Part shown: one piece after another, positions 25,463 through 35,468 of the stretch
How positions within the stretch are numbered: position 1 is the stretch's first letter
How the letters are laid out: the number at the start of each line of letters is the position of its first letter
Assembly (NCBI RefSeq): GCF_017872975.1
Contig: NZ_JAGGJP010000010.1
Span: forward strand, 1-64,000
Reading direction: 5' to 3'
Length of the DNA stretch: 64,000 nucleotides
Source of the DNA: Rubellimicrobium aerolatum
Lineage (GTDB): Bacteria; Pseudomonadota; Alphaproteobacteria; Rhodobacterales; Rhodobacteraceae
Translations under genes and position numbers: made by a program
The notes under the pieces: generated by a model
Seen by the model: only the letters and a program-made list of their open reading frames with translations
What the model was told of the DNA's origin: nothing
Database searches by the model: none

Positions 25463-27846
25463 CCCGCGCCGGCCTCCACGCCCTCCTGTCCCACTGGCGC
25501 CGCCACCCGCTCCAGCTCTTCACGCTCCTCGCCGGCCTCGCCCTCGCCACCGCTCTCTGGTCCGGCGTCCAGGCCATCAACACCGAGGCCCGCGCCTCCT
25601 ACGCCCAGGCCGCCGACACGCTGGGCGAGGGCCGCCTCACCCGCCTCCTCCCCCCCGAGGGCGCGACGATCCCCGAAGCCACCTGGGTCGCCCTGCGCCG
25701 CGCCGGCTGGCTGGCGAGCCCCCTCGTCGAGGGCCGCCTCGGCCCCGCCCGCCTCCTCGGCATCGACCCCCTCACCACCCCCGTCCAGACCGGCCCCATC
25801 GAGGAGGCCGACACCGCCGACCTCCAGGCCTTCCTCGCCCCCCAAGGCGCGCTCCTCGGGCGCGAGGATACCCTCGCCGCCCTCCCCGACACCGGCGCGA
25901 CCCCGATCCCGTCCCCGGACGCCGCCCCCGGCACGGTGCTGACCGACATCACCACCGCCCAGCGCCTCCTCGGGCTGGACGGCTTCACCAGCCTGCTCCT
26001 CGCCCCCGACCAGCCCCGCCGCCAGACCCCGCTCGCGCAGGTCGCCCCCACCCTCCGCCTGCAACCACCCGACCAGTCCACTGACCCGGCGGCCCTCACC
26101 GACTCCTTCCACCTCAACATCACCGCCTTCGGCCTCCTGTCCTTCGCCGTCGGCCTGTTCATCGTCCACGGCGCCGTCGGCCTCGCCTTCGAGCAGCGCC
26201 GCCCCACCGTCCGCACCCTTCGCGCCCTCGGGATGCCGCTCCGCGCGCTCATCGCGCTCATGGCCCTCGAACTCGCGCTCCTCGCCCTCCTCGCCGGCGC
26301 GCTCGGCCTCCTCCTCGGCTACCTCATCGCCGCCGCGCTGCTGCCCGACGTGGCCGGCACCCTGCGCGGCCTCTACGGGGCCGAGGTCGCGGGCACGCTC
26401 ACCTTCCGCCCACTTTGGGCGCTCTCCGGCCTCGCCATCGCGCTCGCCGGCACGGCGGTCGCCGCCGCCAGCGCGCTGCGCCGCCTCGCCACCACGCCGC
26501 TCCTCGCCGGGGGCACCCGCCGCGCCGGCGCGCGCTGGGCCGCCCGCCGCGCCCGCACCCAGGGCCTCGTCGGGGCGGCGCTCCTGCTGCTGTCCCTCGC
26601 CCTCGGCCTCTGGGGCGGCGGCCTCGTCGGCGGCTTCGCGACGCTCGGCACCCTGATGATCGGCGGCGCGCTCCTCCTGCCGCTCCTCCTCGACCGAGTC
26701 CTCGCGCTCGGCCAGCACCTTGCCCGCAACCCCCTCCCGCAATGGATCTGGGCCGACGCCCGGTCGGAACTCCCCGGCCTCTCCCTCGCCCTCATGGCGC
26801 TCCTCCTCGCCATGGCCGCCAACGTCGGCGTCTCCACGATGGTCAGCAGCTTCCGCCAGACCTTCACCGGCTTCCTCGACCAGCGCCTCGCGCCCGAGCT
26901 CTACGTCGGCGTCTCCACCCCCGCGCAGGCCGAGGCCCTCCTCGCCGCCCTTCCCGGAACCGTCCGCGCCCTCCCCATCGCCTCCGTGGACCGCCCCCTC
27001 GCCGGCCTCCCCGCCGAGGTGCAGATCCTCCGCGACGATCCCACGTATCGCGAGAACTGGCGCTTCCTCTCCGCCGCCCCCGATCCCTGGGACCAACTGG
27101 CGGCGGGGCAGGGGGTCCTCGTCAACGAACAGCTCGCCCGCCGCGCGGGCCTCGCGGTCGGCGACCCCCTCGCCGTCACCGACGCCCTGACCCTCCCGAT
27201 CCTCGGCATCTACGGCGACTACGGCAACGCCGTGGGGCAGGCGATCCTGACCGAACCCCTGTTCCGCGATGCCTTCCCCGAGGTCGTCCCCCTCTCCTTC
27301 GGCCTCCGCCTCCCCCCCGCCGATGTCCCCGCCCTCGCCGAGAGCCTGACCACCGACCTCGGCCTCGACCCCGCCCGCGTGGTCAACCAGTCCAACCTCA
27401 AGGCGATCAGCTTGGGCATCTTCGAGCGCACCTTCGCCGTCACCGCCGCCCTCAACGTCCTGACGCTCGCGGTCGCCGGCTTCGCGCTCCTCATGTCCCT
27501 CCTGACGCTGGCCTCCATCCGCCTCCCCCAGCTCGCCCCCGTCTGGGCCTTGGGCACCCGCCGCGCCACCCTCGGCCGCCTCGAACTGCTGCGCGCCGTC
27601 GGCCTGTCCGCCCTCACCGCCCTCGCCGCGCTCCCCCTGGGCCTCGCCCTCGCCTGGGTCCTCCTGGCGGTGGTCAACGTCGAGGCCTTCGGCTGGCGCC
27701 TGCCGATGTTCCTGTTCCCCCTGGACTGGCTCCGCCTCCTCGCCCTCGCCCTCCTCGCGGCGGCGCTGGCCGCCCTCTGGCCCGCGATCCGCCTCGCCCG
27801 AGTCCCCCCCTCGCTCCTCCTCAAGGTGTTCTCGGATGAACGCTAA
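25459..27846 (+). CDS. FtsX-like ABC transporter permease
   Basis: 795 residues. One N-terminal anchor (about 15-40), a large periplasmic region (about 50-205), three helices near 215-345, a second pair of helices around 375-405, a second periplasmic region (about 450-630), and three helices at the end. This is the double MacB/FtsX layout of permeases that move lipids, lipoproteins or toxic compounds to or from the outer face. With the ATPase before it and the CrtC-like protein after it, it matches the attE-attF/G-attH operons of Agrobacterium-type bacteria. Its stop lies 11 bases inside the next gene. Confidence 0.9.
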
Positions 27847-28861
27847 GGCCCTGTTCCTCGCTTTGGCGCCATTCCCCGCCCAAGCCCAAGGCTTCGCCAA
27901 TCTCGGCACCTCCATCGAAGGCTACGCCCTCCCCCAACCCGGCACCGCCTTCACCTTCCCCCAGGACCACGGCGCGCACCCCGCCTTCCGCATCGAATGG
28001 TGGTATGTCACCGCCAACCTCACCGGCCCGGACGGCACCCCCTACGGCCTGCAATGGACGCTGTTCCGCTCCGCCCTCGCCCCCGACAGCGCCCCCACGT
28101 CCCAGGTCTGGATGGCCCACGCCGCCGTCACCACCCCCGACGCCCACCACGTCGCCGAGCGCCTCGCGCGCGGCGGCCCCGGCCAGGCCGGCGTCACCGC
28201 CGACCCCTTCGAGGCCTGGATCGACGAATGGCGGCTCATGGGCGACAACCTCGAAACGGCAACCCTATCCGCCCAAGGCCCCGACTGGGGCTACGACATG
28301 ACCCTGACCGCCCAGGGCCCCATCGTCCTCCAAGGCGACCAAGGCTATTCCGTGAAATCCGAGGACGGCCAGGCCAGCCACTACTACTCCCAGCCCTTCT
28401 TCGCCGTCACCGGCACCCTCCACCTCCCCGATGGCGACATCCCCGTGACCGGCAACGCCTGGCTCGACCGCGAGTGGTCCTCCCAGCCCCTCGCCGACCG
28501 CCAGACCGGCTGGGACTGGTTCTCCCTGTCCTTCGCGAGCGGCGAGAAGCTCATGGCCTTCCGCCTCCGCGCCGACGAGGGAGCCCCCTTCACCGCCGCC
28601 ACGTGGATCGCCCCCGACGGCACCCCCACGCCCTTCCCGACGGGAGCCTTCACCGCCACCCCCGGCGACACGACGACCGTCGCTGACCGCGAGATCCCCA
28701 CCGAATGGCGCGTCCAGCTTCCCGACCGCGCCCTCGACGCGACCGTGACGGCCCTGAATCCTCAGGCGTGGATGGAGACCTCCGTCCCCTACTGGGAAGG
28801 CCCCGTCACCGTCACCGGCTCCCACGAGGGCACAGGCTACCTCGAAATGACCGGCTACTAG
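27836..28861 (+). CDS. AttH/CrtC-like lipocalin-domain protein
   Basis: 341 residues. A short hydrophobic N-terminus (AKALFLALAPFPAQAQG) looks like a signal peptide. RIEWWYVTANLTGPDG is the hallmark of the CrtC/AttH family, and NAWLDREWSSQPLADRQTGWDWFSLSF is the second conserved block. The fold is two lipocalin-like barrels; carotenoid 1,2-hydratase belongs to the same fold but AttH-like proteins are thought to bind a hydrophobic ligand handled by the ABC transporter. A carotenoid role has no other support here. Overlaps the permease by 11 bases and is followed by repeat copy 2 and a terminator. Confidence 0.85.
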   Translation: MNAKALFLALAPFPAQAQGFANLGTSIEGYALPQPGTAFTFPQDHGAHPAFRIEWWYVTANLTGPDGTPYGLQWTLFRSALAPDSAPTSQVWMAHAAVTTPDAHHVAERLARGGPGQAGVTADPFEAWIDEWRLMGDNLETATLSAQGPDWGYDMTLTAQGPIVLQGDQGYSVKSEDGQASHYYSQPFFAVTGTLHLPDGDIPVTGNAWLDREWSSQPLADRQTGWDWFSLSFASGEKLMAFRLRADEGAPFTAATWIAPDGTPTPFPTGAFTATPGDTTTVADREIPTEWRVQLPDRALDATVTALNPQAWMETSVPYWEGPVTVTGSHEGTGYLEMTGY

Positions 28862-28864
28862 CCC

Positions 28865-28919
28865 TTCTTTGGCTCCAAATATCCTCGGGTGGGTCCGGGA
28901 GGGCAGACAGCCCTCCCGG
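28865..28919. terminator. Repeat element copy 2 with 10-bp terminator hairpin
   Basis: The repeat core in reverse (TTCTTTGGCTCCAAATAT, 28865-28882) comes directly after the attH-like stop, then CCTCGGG, then a perfect 10-bp stem (28895-28904 with 28910-28919) with loop AGACA. It lies between convergent genes, so it may terminate in both directions. Same arrangement as the other copies: a G/C hairpin next to the core. Confidence 0.75.
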
Positions 28920-28932
28920 CGGCATCCCCAGC

Positions 28933-30528
28933 TCACGCCATGTCGAACGCCAGCGCCTTCACCTGCTGGAACATCCCCGTCCGGCGAAGCTGGTCCAGCA
29001 CCCCTTCCGGCACCGGGTCATCGACATACAGGATGGCGATGGCCTCGCCCCCCCGATGCGACCGCCCCAGGGTGAAGTTCGCGATGTTCACCCCGTTCTC
29101 GCCCATGGTCCGGCCCAGCGCGCCGATGATCCCCGGCACGTCCTCGTTGGTCGTGTAGACCATGTTCGCCCCGATCTCGGCGTCCACCGTGATGCCCTTG
29201 ATCTGGATGAACCGCGGCTTCCCGTCCGAGAACACGGTCCCCGCCACCGACCGCTCCCGCGCGTCCGTGACGACCGTGACCTTGATGTAGCCCTCGAACA
29301 TCCCCGACTGGTCCTGCCGGGTGGTGCTGACATGGATGCCCCGCTCCCGCGCTATGACCGGCGCGCTCACCAGGTTCACGTCCGGGTTCGCCCGCCGCAG
29401 GATGCCCGCGATCACCGCGCAGTTCAGGGCGGCGTGGTTCATCCCCGCCGTGATCCCGTCGTACAGCACGTTGATCGCCTTGATCGGCTCGTCCGTCATC
29501 TGGCCCACGAAGTTGCCCAGATGCCCGGCCAGCCGGATCCACGGCCCCATCACCTTGGCCTCCTCGGCCGTGACGGAGGGCATGTTGAGCGCGTTCGTCA
29601 CCGCCCCCGTCAGCAGGTAGTCCGACATCTGCTCGGCCACCTGCAACGCGACGTTTTCCTGCGCCTCGGTCGTGCTCGCCCCCAGATGCGGCGTCACCAC
29701 GACATTCGGCAGCCCGAACAGCGGGCTCTCCGTCGCCGGCTCCACCGCGAACACGTCGAAGGCCGCGCCCGCCACGTGGCCGCTCCTCAGCGCCTCCGCC
29801 AGCGCCGCCTCGTCCACTAGCCCGCCCCGCGCGCAGTTGACGATCCGCACGCCCGGCTTCAGCTTGGCGATGGCCTCGCGCCCCAGGATGTTGCGCGTCT
29901 GGTCCGTCAGCGGCACATGGAGCGTGATGAAGTCCGCCCGCGCCAGCAGCGCGTCCAGCTCCACCTTCTCCACGCCCATCTGCGCGGCCTTCTCCTCGCC
30001 GAGGAAGGGGTCATAGGCCACGACCTTCATCTTCAGCCCCCGCGCCCGGTCGCAGACGATCCCGCCGATGTTCCCCGCGCCGATCACGCCCAGGGTCTTG
30101 CCGGTCAGCTCCACCCCCATGAAGCGCGACTTCTCCCACTTCCCCGCATGGGTGGAGGCGTTCGCCTCCGGGATCTGCCGCGCCACCGCCAGCATCAGGG
30201 CGATGGCGTGCTCGGCCGTGGTGATGCTGTTCCCGAAGGGCGTGTTCATCACGATGATGCCCTTCTTCGACGCCGCCGGAATATCGACGTTGTCCACGCC
30301 GATCCCCGCCCGCCCGATGACCTTCAGGTTCGCGGCGGCGGCGATCAGCTTCTCCGTCGCCTTGGTGGCCGACCGGATGGCGAGGCCGTCATACTGCCCG
30401 ATGACGGCCAGCAGCGCGTCCTTGTCCTTGCCGAGCTTGGGCTGGTAGTCCACCTCCAACCCGCGATCCTTGAAGATCTGCACGGCGGCGGTCGAGAGTT
30501 CGTCCGAGATGAGCACGCGGGGGGCCAT
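28933..30528 (-). CDS. serA: D-3-phosphoglycerate dehydrogenase
   Basis: 531 residues, the long SerA type: substrate and NAD domains (1-310), ASB domain (about 315-450) and ACT domain (about 455-531, NMVYTTNEDVPGIIG). NAD site GVIGAGNIGG; catalytic arginine in NCARGGLVDE, glutamate in AFDVFAVEP and histidine in PHLGAST. First step of serine synthesis from 3-phosphoglycerate. The start MAPRVLISD has GGAG eight bases upstream and is preferred over an ATG six codons earlier, which has none. The ACT domain is usually the place of serine feedback. Downstream of serC on the same strand. Confidence 0.96.
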   Translation of the reverse strand: MAPRVLISDELSTAAVQIFKDRGLEVDYQPKLGKDKDALLAVIGQYDGLAIRSATKATEKLIAAAANLKVIGRAGIGVDNVDIPAASKKGIIVMNTPFGNSITTAEHAIALMLAVARQIPEANASTHAGKWEKSRFMGVELTGKTLGVIGAGNIGGIVCDRARGLKMKVVAYDPFLGEEKAAQMGVEKVELDALLARADFITLHVPLTDQTRNILGREAIAKLKPGVRIVNCARGGLVDEAALAEALRSGHVAGAAFDVFAVEPATESPLFGLPNVVVTPHLGASTTEAQENVALQVAEQMSDYLLTGAVTNALNMPSVTAEEAKVMGPWIRLAGHLGNFVGQMTDEPIKAINVLYDGITAGMNHAALNCAVIAGILRRANPDVNLVSAPVIARERGIHVSTTRQDQSGMFEGYIKVTVVTDARERSVAGTVFSDGKPRFIQIKGITVDAEIGANMVYTTNEDVPGIIGALGRTMGENGVNIANFTLGRSHRGGEAIAILYVDDPVPEGVLDQLRRTGMFQQVKALAFDMA

Positions 30529-30561
30529 GGGCCACGCTCCATTCATTGATGTTCGGATGAT

Positions 30562-30614
30562 GGCGGGGTGAACCCCGCCCTATGATGTTGGGGGAGGGCG
30601 GGCGTCAGCCCGCC
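30562..30614. repeat. Two hairpins between serC and serA
   Basis: Stem 1: GGCGGGG (30562-30568) with CCCCGCC (30573-30579), loop TGAA. Stem 2: GGCGGGC (30597-30603) with GCCCGCC (30608-30614), loop GTCA. The first resembles the short GGCGGGGTTCACCCCGCC-like repeats seen between genes in this group. Neither has a T-run. They could terminate serC, slow read-through into serA or protect mRNA ends. Confidence 0.55.
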
Positions 30615-30620
30615 ACCACG

Positions 30621-31775
30621 TCACGCCGCCTGCGCGACCTTCGCGATCTCGGCATGGAACGCCCAGTCGAGCCACGGCAGCATCGCCTGCACGTCCGCCA
30701 GCTCGACCGTCGCCCCGCACCAGACCCGCAACCCCGGCGGCGCGTCGCGATACGCCCCCACGTCCAGCGCCGCGCCCGCCTGCTCCAGCCGCTTGGCGAC
30801 CGCCTTGGCGAACCCGGCCCCGTCCGTGATGCGCGGATCGGTGAACTTCAGGCACACGGACGTGTTCGACCGCGTGGCCGGCTCCTCGGCAAGGTTCGCG
30901 ATCCAGTCGCGGCCGTCGCAGAAGTCCCACACGGCCTTCGCGTTGGCCTCCGCCCGCGCGATCAGCCCCGCAAGGCCCCCGACCGACTTCCCCCACTCCA
31001 GGGCCACGATCCAATCCTCGACGCAGAGCATCGACGGCGTGTTGATCGTCTCGCCCGCAAAGATCCCCTCGATCAGCTTCCCCTTGCTCGTGAGCCGGAA
31101 GATCTTCGGCAAGGGCCGGTCGGGAACGTAGCTCTCCAGCCGCTCCACCGCGCGCGGCCCCAGCACGATCACCCCGTGCGCCGCCTCACCGCCCATGACC
31201 TTCTGCCACGAGAACGTCGTCACATCGAGCCGGTCCCACGGCAGCGCCTGGGCAAAGGCCGCCGAGGTCGCGTCGCAGATCGTCAGCCCCTTGCGCCCCG
31301 CCGGAATCACGTCCCCCGACGGCACCCGCACGCCCGAGGTCGTGCCGTTCCAGGTGAACACCACGTCCCTGTCATAGTCCAAGGACGCCATGTCCACGAT
31401 GCGCCCATAGTCCGCCCGATGCACCCGCGCATCGAGCCGGAGTTGCTTCACCGCATCCGTGACCCAGCCTTCGCCGAACGACTCCCAGGCGACCATCTCG
31501 ACGGGCCGCTCGCCCAGCATCGTCCACATCGCCATCTCGACCGCGCCGGTATCGGACGCCGGGACGATCCCGATGCGATGGGTGTCCGGCACCTCCAGCA
31601 CCTCGCGCGTCAGGTCGATGGCCCGCTTCAGCCGCGCCTTCCCCTCGGCCGCGCGATGCGACCGGCCCAGGCTCGCGCCGGCCAGCGCATCCAGCGACCA
31701 TGTGGGGGGTTTCGCGCAGGGGCCCGAGGAGAATCGCGGGTTCGCAGGCTTGGCCTGCGGCTCGTGCAGCGTCAT
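30621..31775 (-). CDS. serC: Phosphoserine aminotransferase
   Basis: 384 residues, PLP fold type I, of the longer alphaproteobacterial/archaeal class. PLP lysine in [12 protein letters not shown], aspartate in [10 protein letters not shown], and the N-terminal [13 protein letters not shown] block that binds the substrate. It makes 3-phosphoserine from 3-phosphohydroxypyruvate and glutamate. Leads the serC-serA transcription unit; a serC-type leader lies directly upstream. Divergent from serB, so all three serine genes sit together. Confidence 0.95.
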   Translation of the reverse strand: MTLHEPQAKPANPRFSSGPCAKPPTWSLDALAGASLGRSHRAAEGKARLKRAIDLTREVLEVPDTHRIGIVPASDTGAVEMAMWTMLGERPVEMVAWESFGEGWVTDAVKQLRLDARVHRADYGRIVDMASLDYDRDVVFTWNGTTSGVRVPSGDVIPAGRKGLTICDATSAAFAQALPWDRLDVTTFSWQKVMGGEAAHGVIVLGPRAVERLESYVPDRPLPKIFRLTSKGKLIEGIFAGETINTPSMLCVEDWIVALEWGKSVGGLAGLIARAEANAKAVWDFCDGRDWIANLAEEPATRSNTSVCLKFTDPRITDGAGFAKAVAKRLEQAGAALDVGAYRDAPPGLRVWCGATVELADVQAMLPWLDWAFHAEIAKVAQAA

Positions 31776-31778
31776 GTG

Positions 31779-31823
31779 CTACCCTTCCAGGTATATGGCC
31801 CCTCGTTGGGGAGGGGTGTCCCG
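31779..31823 (-). promoter_or_regulatory. Candidate serC leader RNA motif
   Basis: Directly upstream of serC the minus strand reads CGGGACA, then a 6-bp stem CCCCTC / GAGGGG with loop CCCAAC (plus coordinates 31799-31816), then CCATATACCTGGAAGG and the start. This order, the ATACCTGGAAGG string and the position immediately before serC agree with the serC RNA motif reported from alphaproteobacteria. No ligand has been established for that motif. Confidence 0.55.
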
Positions 31824-31931
31824 CCCGTGGGTCTATGAACCGCCCCGATCTTCCGCAAGCCGCGAAATGCCGCTAATCCGCCGCGAACGCGCCTCCGCGC
31901 CGGGGGCCGCGACTACGATCGGAAACTTCAC

Positions 31932-32801
31932 ATGCAGGTCGTCACCCTGATCGCCGCGCCGGGCGGCCTGTCCCCCGACACAGCCGACTCCCTTCGCGCC
32001 CGCTGGCAGGGCGGCCCCCTCCGCTGGCTCGCCCCCGGCGAGGCCGCCGAGTTCGAGGTCGAGGCCGAGCCCGCCGACCTCTGGGAGACGTGGGAGGCGC
32101 TGCAAGGGCAGGGGACCGACCTCCTCCTCCAGCCCGCCGGACCGCGCGCCAAGCGGATGCTCCTCGCCGACATGGACTCCACCATGATCCGGCAGGAGTG
32201 CATCGACGAACTCGCCGCCGTCGCCGGGGTCGGCCCCCACGTCGCCGCCATCACCGCCCGCGCCATGAACGGCGAGATCGACTTCGAATCCGCCCTGCGC
32301 GAGCGCGTGGCCCTCCTGCGCGGCCTCCCCGAGTCCGTCATCGACGACGTGCTCCGCGACCGCATCACGCTCATGCCCGGCGGCCCCGCGCTCCTCGCGA
32401 CCATGAAGGCCCACGGCGCCCACGCCGTCCTCGTCTCCGGCGGCTTCCTCAGCTTCGCCCACAAGGTCGCCCGGACCCTCGGCTTCGACGAAGCCCGCGC
32501 CAACACGCTCCTGTCGGAGAACGGCCACCTGACCGGCCATGTCGCCGAGCCCATCCTCGGCCGCGAGGCCAAGGTCCAGGCCCTCCAGGAGATCACCGCC
32601 CGCCTCGGCCTCGCCCCCCAGGACGTGCTCGCGGTGGGCGACGGCGCGAACGACCTCGGGATGCTCCGCCTCGCGGGCGCGGGCGTCGCCCTCCACGCGA
32701 AACCCGCCGTCCAGCAGGAATGCCGCCTCCGCGTCAACCACGGCGACCTCACGGCCCTCCTCTACCTACAAGGCTACGCGCGGGACGACTTCGCCGCATG
32801 A
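31932..32801 (+). CDS. serB: Phosphoserine phosphatase
   Basis: 289 residues. The first 70 form an ACT-like domain; the HAD core begins at LLADMDSTMI with D80 (nucleophile) and D82, then SGGF (motif II), K in REAKVQALQ (motif III) and VGDGANDLGML (motif IV). It removes phosphate from phosphoserine to yield serine. Divergent from serC. The stop overlaps the ATG of the TSUP exporter (ATGA), raising the possibility of co-expression of a permease with serine synthesis. Confidence 0.95.
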   Translation: MQVVTLIAAPGGLSPDTADSLRARWQGGPLRWLAPGEAAEFEVEAEPADLWETWEALQGQGTDLLLQPAGPRAKRMLLADMDSTMIRQECIDELAAVAGVGPHVAAITARAMNGEIDFESALRERVALLRGLPESVIDDVLRDRITLMPGGPALLATMKAHGAHAVLVSGGFLSFAHKVARTLGFDEARANTLLSENGHLTGHVAEPILGREAKVQALQEITARLGLAPQDVLAVGDGANDLGMLRLAGAGVALHAKPAVQQECRLRVNHGDLTALLYLQGYARDDFAA

Positions 32802-33574
32802 CCCTCCTGTCCCTCCCCGTCCCGCCCGAGGTCCTGCTCCTCCTCACCCTCGCCGCCTTCCTCGCCGGGGCCATCGACTCCATCGCGGGCGGCGGCGGCC
32901 TCCTCGCCCTTCCCGCGATCCTCCTCGCCGGGGCCCCCCCGGTCACGGCGCTCGCCACCAACAAGGTCCAGGGGATGTTCGGCACCGCCTCCGCCGCGCT
33001 CCACTACGCCCGCGCCGGCCTGGTGGAGCCCCGCACGCAAACCCTCCCGGCGCTCCTCGCCCTCGTCGCGGGGGGCGCGGGCGCCCTCCTCGCCTCCCGC
33101 CTCCCCGCCGACACGATCCGCGCCGCCCTCCCCGTCCTCCTCATCGCCGTCGCCCTCTACTTCGCCCTCAAGAAGGGCCTGGGCGACGACGACCGCCACG
33201 AACGCCTCCGCGCGCCCGCCTTCAACGCCACCGCCGTCCCCGGCCTCGCCTTCTACGACGGCGTCCTCGGCCCCGGCACCGGGTCGTTCTACATGATGGC
33301 CTTCGTCACCCTGCGCGGCATGGGCCTGCTGCGCGCCACCGCCCACACCAAGCTCCTCAACTTCGCCTCCAACATCGGCTCCATGGCCGTGTTCGCCCTG
33401 GTCGCCTCCCCCTGGTGGCTCGTGGGCCTTTCCATGGGCGCGGCCCAGTTCGCCGGGGCGCAGGTCGGCTCCCGCCTCGCCGTCCGCGTCGGCGCGCGGG
33501 TGATCCGCCCGCTTCTCGTCGTCACCTCGGTGGCGCTCGCCCTCCGCCTCCTCTGGCAGGCGTGGTCCGGCTGA
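32798..33574 (+). CDS. TSUP/TauE-SafE family sulfite or organosulfonate exporter
   Basis: 258 residues with about eight hydrophobic segments. IDSIAGGGGLLALPAIL and ATNKVQGMFGTASAA in the first half and FYDGVLGPGTGSF and NFASNIGSMAVF in the second half are the two internal repeats of the TSUP family. Transports small anions such as sulfite, sulfoacetate or sulfolactate; the exact substrate is unknown. Coupled to serB by a four-base overlap. Followed within 32 bases by pyrB. Confidence 0.9.
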   Translation: MTLLSLPVPPEVLLLLTLAAFLAGAIDSIAGGGGLLALPAILLAGAPPVTALATNKVQGMFGTASAALHYARAGLVEPRTQTLPALLALVAGGAGALLASRLPADTIRAALPVLLIAVALYFALKKGLGDDDRHERLRAPAFNATAVPGLAFYDGVLGPGTGSFYMMAFVTLRGMGLLRATAHTKLLNFASNIGSMAVFALVASPWWLVGLSMGAAQFAGAQVGSRLAVRVGARVIRPLLVVTSVALALRLLWQAWSG

Positions 33575-33606
33575 CGTAAACCCCTCGCGACACAGGAGGT
33601 CCCCCC

Positions 33607-34566
33607 ATGCCCTTCCGCCAGCCCCACCTCCTCGGCATCGAGCCCCTGCACCCCGTCGAGATCACGACCCTCCTCGACCTCGCCGACGCCTACGCCGAGA
33701 GGAACCGCAAGGGCCTCCCCGCCGGCGACGCCCTCGCCGGGCTCACGCAAGTGAACATGTTCTTCGAGCCCTCGACCCGCACCCAGTCCTCCTTCGAACT
33801 GGCGGGCAAGCGGCTCGGCGCCTCGGTGATGAACATGGGCGTGGCCGCCTCCTCGGTGAAGAAGGGCGAAACGCTGATCGACACGGCGCTGACCCTCAAC
33901 GCCATGCGCCCCGACCTCCTCGTGGTCCGCCACCCGATGTCCGGGGCCGTGGACCTCCTCGCGCAGAAGGTCCAATGCGCCGTCCTCAACGCCGGCGACG
34001 GCCGTCACGAGCACCCGACCCAGGCCCTCCTCGACGCCCTCACCATCCGCCGCGCCAAGGGGCGGCTCCACCGCCTGTCCATCGCCATCTGCGGCGACAT
34101 CGCCCACAGCCGCGTCGCCCGCTCCAACATCCTGCTCCTGCACAAGATGGAGAACCGCGTCCGCCTCGTCGCGCCCCCGACCCTCCTCCCCCCCGGCATC
34201 GACGCCTTCGGCTGCGAGGTCTTCACCGACATGGAGGAGGGCCTGCGCGGCGTGGACGTGGTGATGATGCTCCGCCTCCAGCGCGAGCGGATGGACGGCG
34301 GCTTCGTCCCCTCCGAACGCGAATACTTCCACCGCTACGGCCTCGACGCCGCCAAGCTCGCCCATGCGGCCCCCGACGCCATCGTGATGCACCCCGGCCC
34401 GATGAACCGAGGGGTTGAGATCGACGGCACCCTCGCCGACGACATCAACCGCTCCGTCATCCAGACCCAGGTGGAGATGGGCGTCGCCGTCCGCATGGCG
34501 GCGATGGACCTCCTCGCCCAGAACCTCCGCGCCGCGCGCGGGAGGGCGGCGCTGGGCGAGGGCTGA
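33607..34566 (+). CDS. pyrB: Aspartate carbamoyltransferase catalytic chain
   Basis: 319 residues. Carbamoyl-phosphate motif [27 protein letters not shown], and the aspartate-side [11 protein letters not shown] are all intact. It forms N-carbamoyl-L-aspartate. AGGAGGT is six bases upstream. No regulatory chain (pyrI) gene is seen; in such cases the catalytic trimer often needs a dihydroorotase or a dihydroorotase-like partner, and a non-catalytic one is encoded 1.7 kb downstream (36242-37534). Confidence 0.96.
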   Translation: MPFRQPHLLGIEPLHPVEITTLLDLADAYAERNRKGLPAGDALAGLTQVNMFFEPSTRTQSSFELAGKRLGASVMNMGVAASSVKKGETLIDTALTLNAMRPDLLVVRHPMSGAVDLLAQKVQCAVLNAGDGRHEHPTQALLDALTIRRAKGRLHRLSIAICGDIAHSRVARSNILLLHKMENRVRLVAPPTLLPPGIDAFGCEVFTDMEEGLRGVDVVMMLRLQRERMDGGFVPSEREYFHRYGLDAAKLAHAAPDAIVMHPGPMNRGVEIDGTLADDINRSVIQTQVEMGVAVRMAAMDLLAQNLRAARGRAALGEG

Positions 34567-34676
34567 CCCCCGGCCGCGCGCGGCAGCGTTCCCCCACGCA
34601 GGCCGCGCCCGCCGTTCGCGCACAGGACCGACGGCCCCGCAACGCTAGGTCGTGACGATCATCAGGGAGGATCGCC

Positions 34677-35354
34677 ATGACCCCGCTCGTCCGGACCAGC
34701 CTCGCCGCCCTTCTCCTCGCCGCCCCCGCCCTCGCGCAGGACGCCCCGCCGTCCTTCTTCGTCACCAGCCGTGGCCTCGGCGACGGCGCCAACCTCGGCG
34801 GCCTCGCGGGCGCCGACGCCCACTGCGCCGCGCTCGCCCAGGCGGCGGGCCTCGCGGGGACCGACTGGCGGGCCTACCTGTCCACCCAGGGGGCCGACGC
34901 CGAGAACGCGCGCGACCGCATCGGCACCGGCCCCTGGCACAACGTCCGGGGCGACCTCATCGCGCAGGACGCGGACGCGCTCCACGGCCCCGACGTGAAC
35001 ATCACCCACGAGACCGCCCTCGACGAGACCGGCGCCCCCGTGCCCTTCGTCCCCGTGGACGACTCCGGCGTCCCTCTCCCGCGCGAGGAGCGGACCTACC
35101 TGGTGGAGCACGACATCCTCACCGGCAGCCAGGCCGACGGCACCGCCTTCCCCGAGGGCGAGGACATGACCTGCTCCAACTGGACGGCGAACGCCGAGGG
35201 GCAGGGCAGCGCCATGCTCGGCCACCACGACCGCCGCGGCCTCGAACCCGGCATCACCCCCTGGAACGCCGCCCATCCCTCGCGCGGGTGCAGCCAGGAC
35301 AACCTCATCAGCACCGCCGGCACCGGCCGCCTCTACTGCTTCCTAGCCGACTGA
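34677..35354 (+). CDS. Secreted lectin-like protein (DUF1554-type)
   Basis: 225 residues. MTPLVRTSLAALLLAAPALAQ is a signal peptide with an AXA-like cleavage. The mature part begins SFFVTSRGLGDGANLGGLAGADAHCAALA and contains WRAYLSTQGADAENARDRIG, WHNVRGD, CSNWT and GCSQDNLIS near the end; C-type lectin/endostatin-like folds with paired cysteines are likely (five cysteines). Probably periplasmic or surface. Ligand unknown. AGGGAGGA is close to the ATG. It stands alone between pyrB and the structured noncoding gap, without a partner gene. Confidence 0.75.
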   Translation: MTPLVRTSLAALLLAAPALAQDAPPSFFVTSRGLGDGANLGGLAGADAHCAALAQAAGLAGTDWRAYLSTQGADAENARDRIGTGPWHNVRGDLIAQDADALHGPDVNITHETALDETGAPVPFVPVDDSGVPLPREERTYLVEHDILTGSQADGTAFPEGEDMTCSNWTANAEGQGSAMLGHHDRRGLEPGITPWNAAHPSRGCSQDNLISTAGTGRLYCFLAD

Positions 35355-35468
35355 GCGCCGCCGCCCCGTCCGGTCCGCAACCCCGCGCGGCCACGCTCTC
35401 GCGCCCGGCCTCTCAACTTGGCCCAAATACGCCAGCCCCGCCTCCGCCCGCGCTCCGCAGGCCGGTTC

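Noticed and set aside
27836-28861. Carotenoid 1,2-hydratase (CrtC)
   Set aside because: The fold is shared, but no carotenoid gene is near and the ABC transporter neighbours fit AttH-like proteins.
30529-30546. An ATG six codons upstream as the serA start
   Set aside because: No ribosome-binding site; the inner ATG has GGAG at a good distance and matches other SerA proteins.
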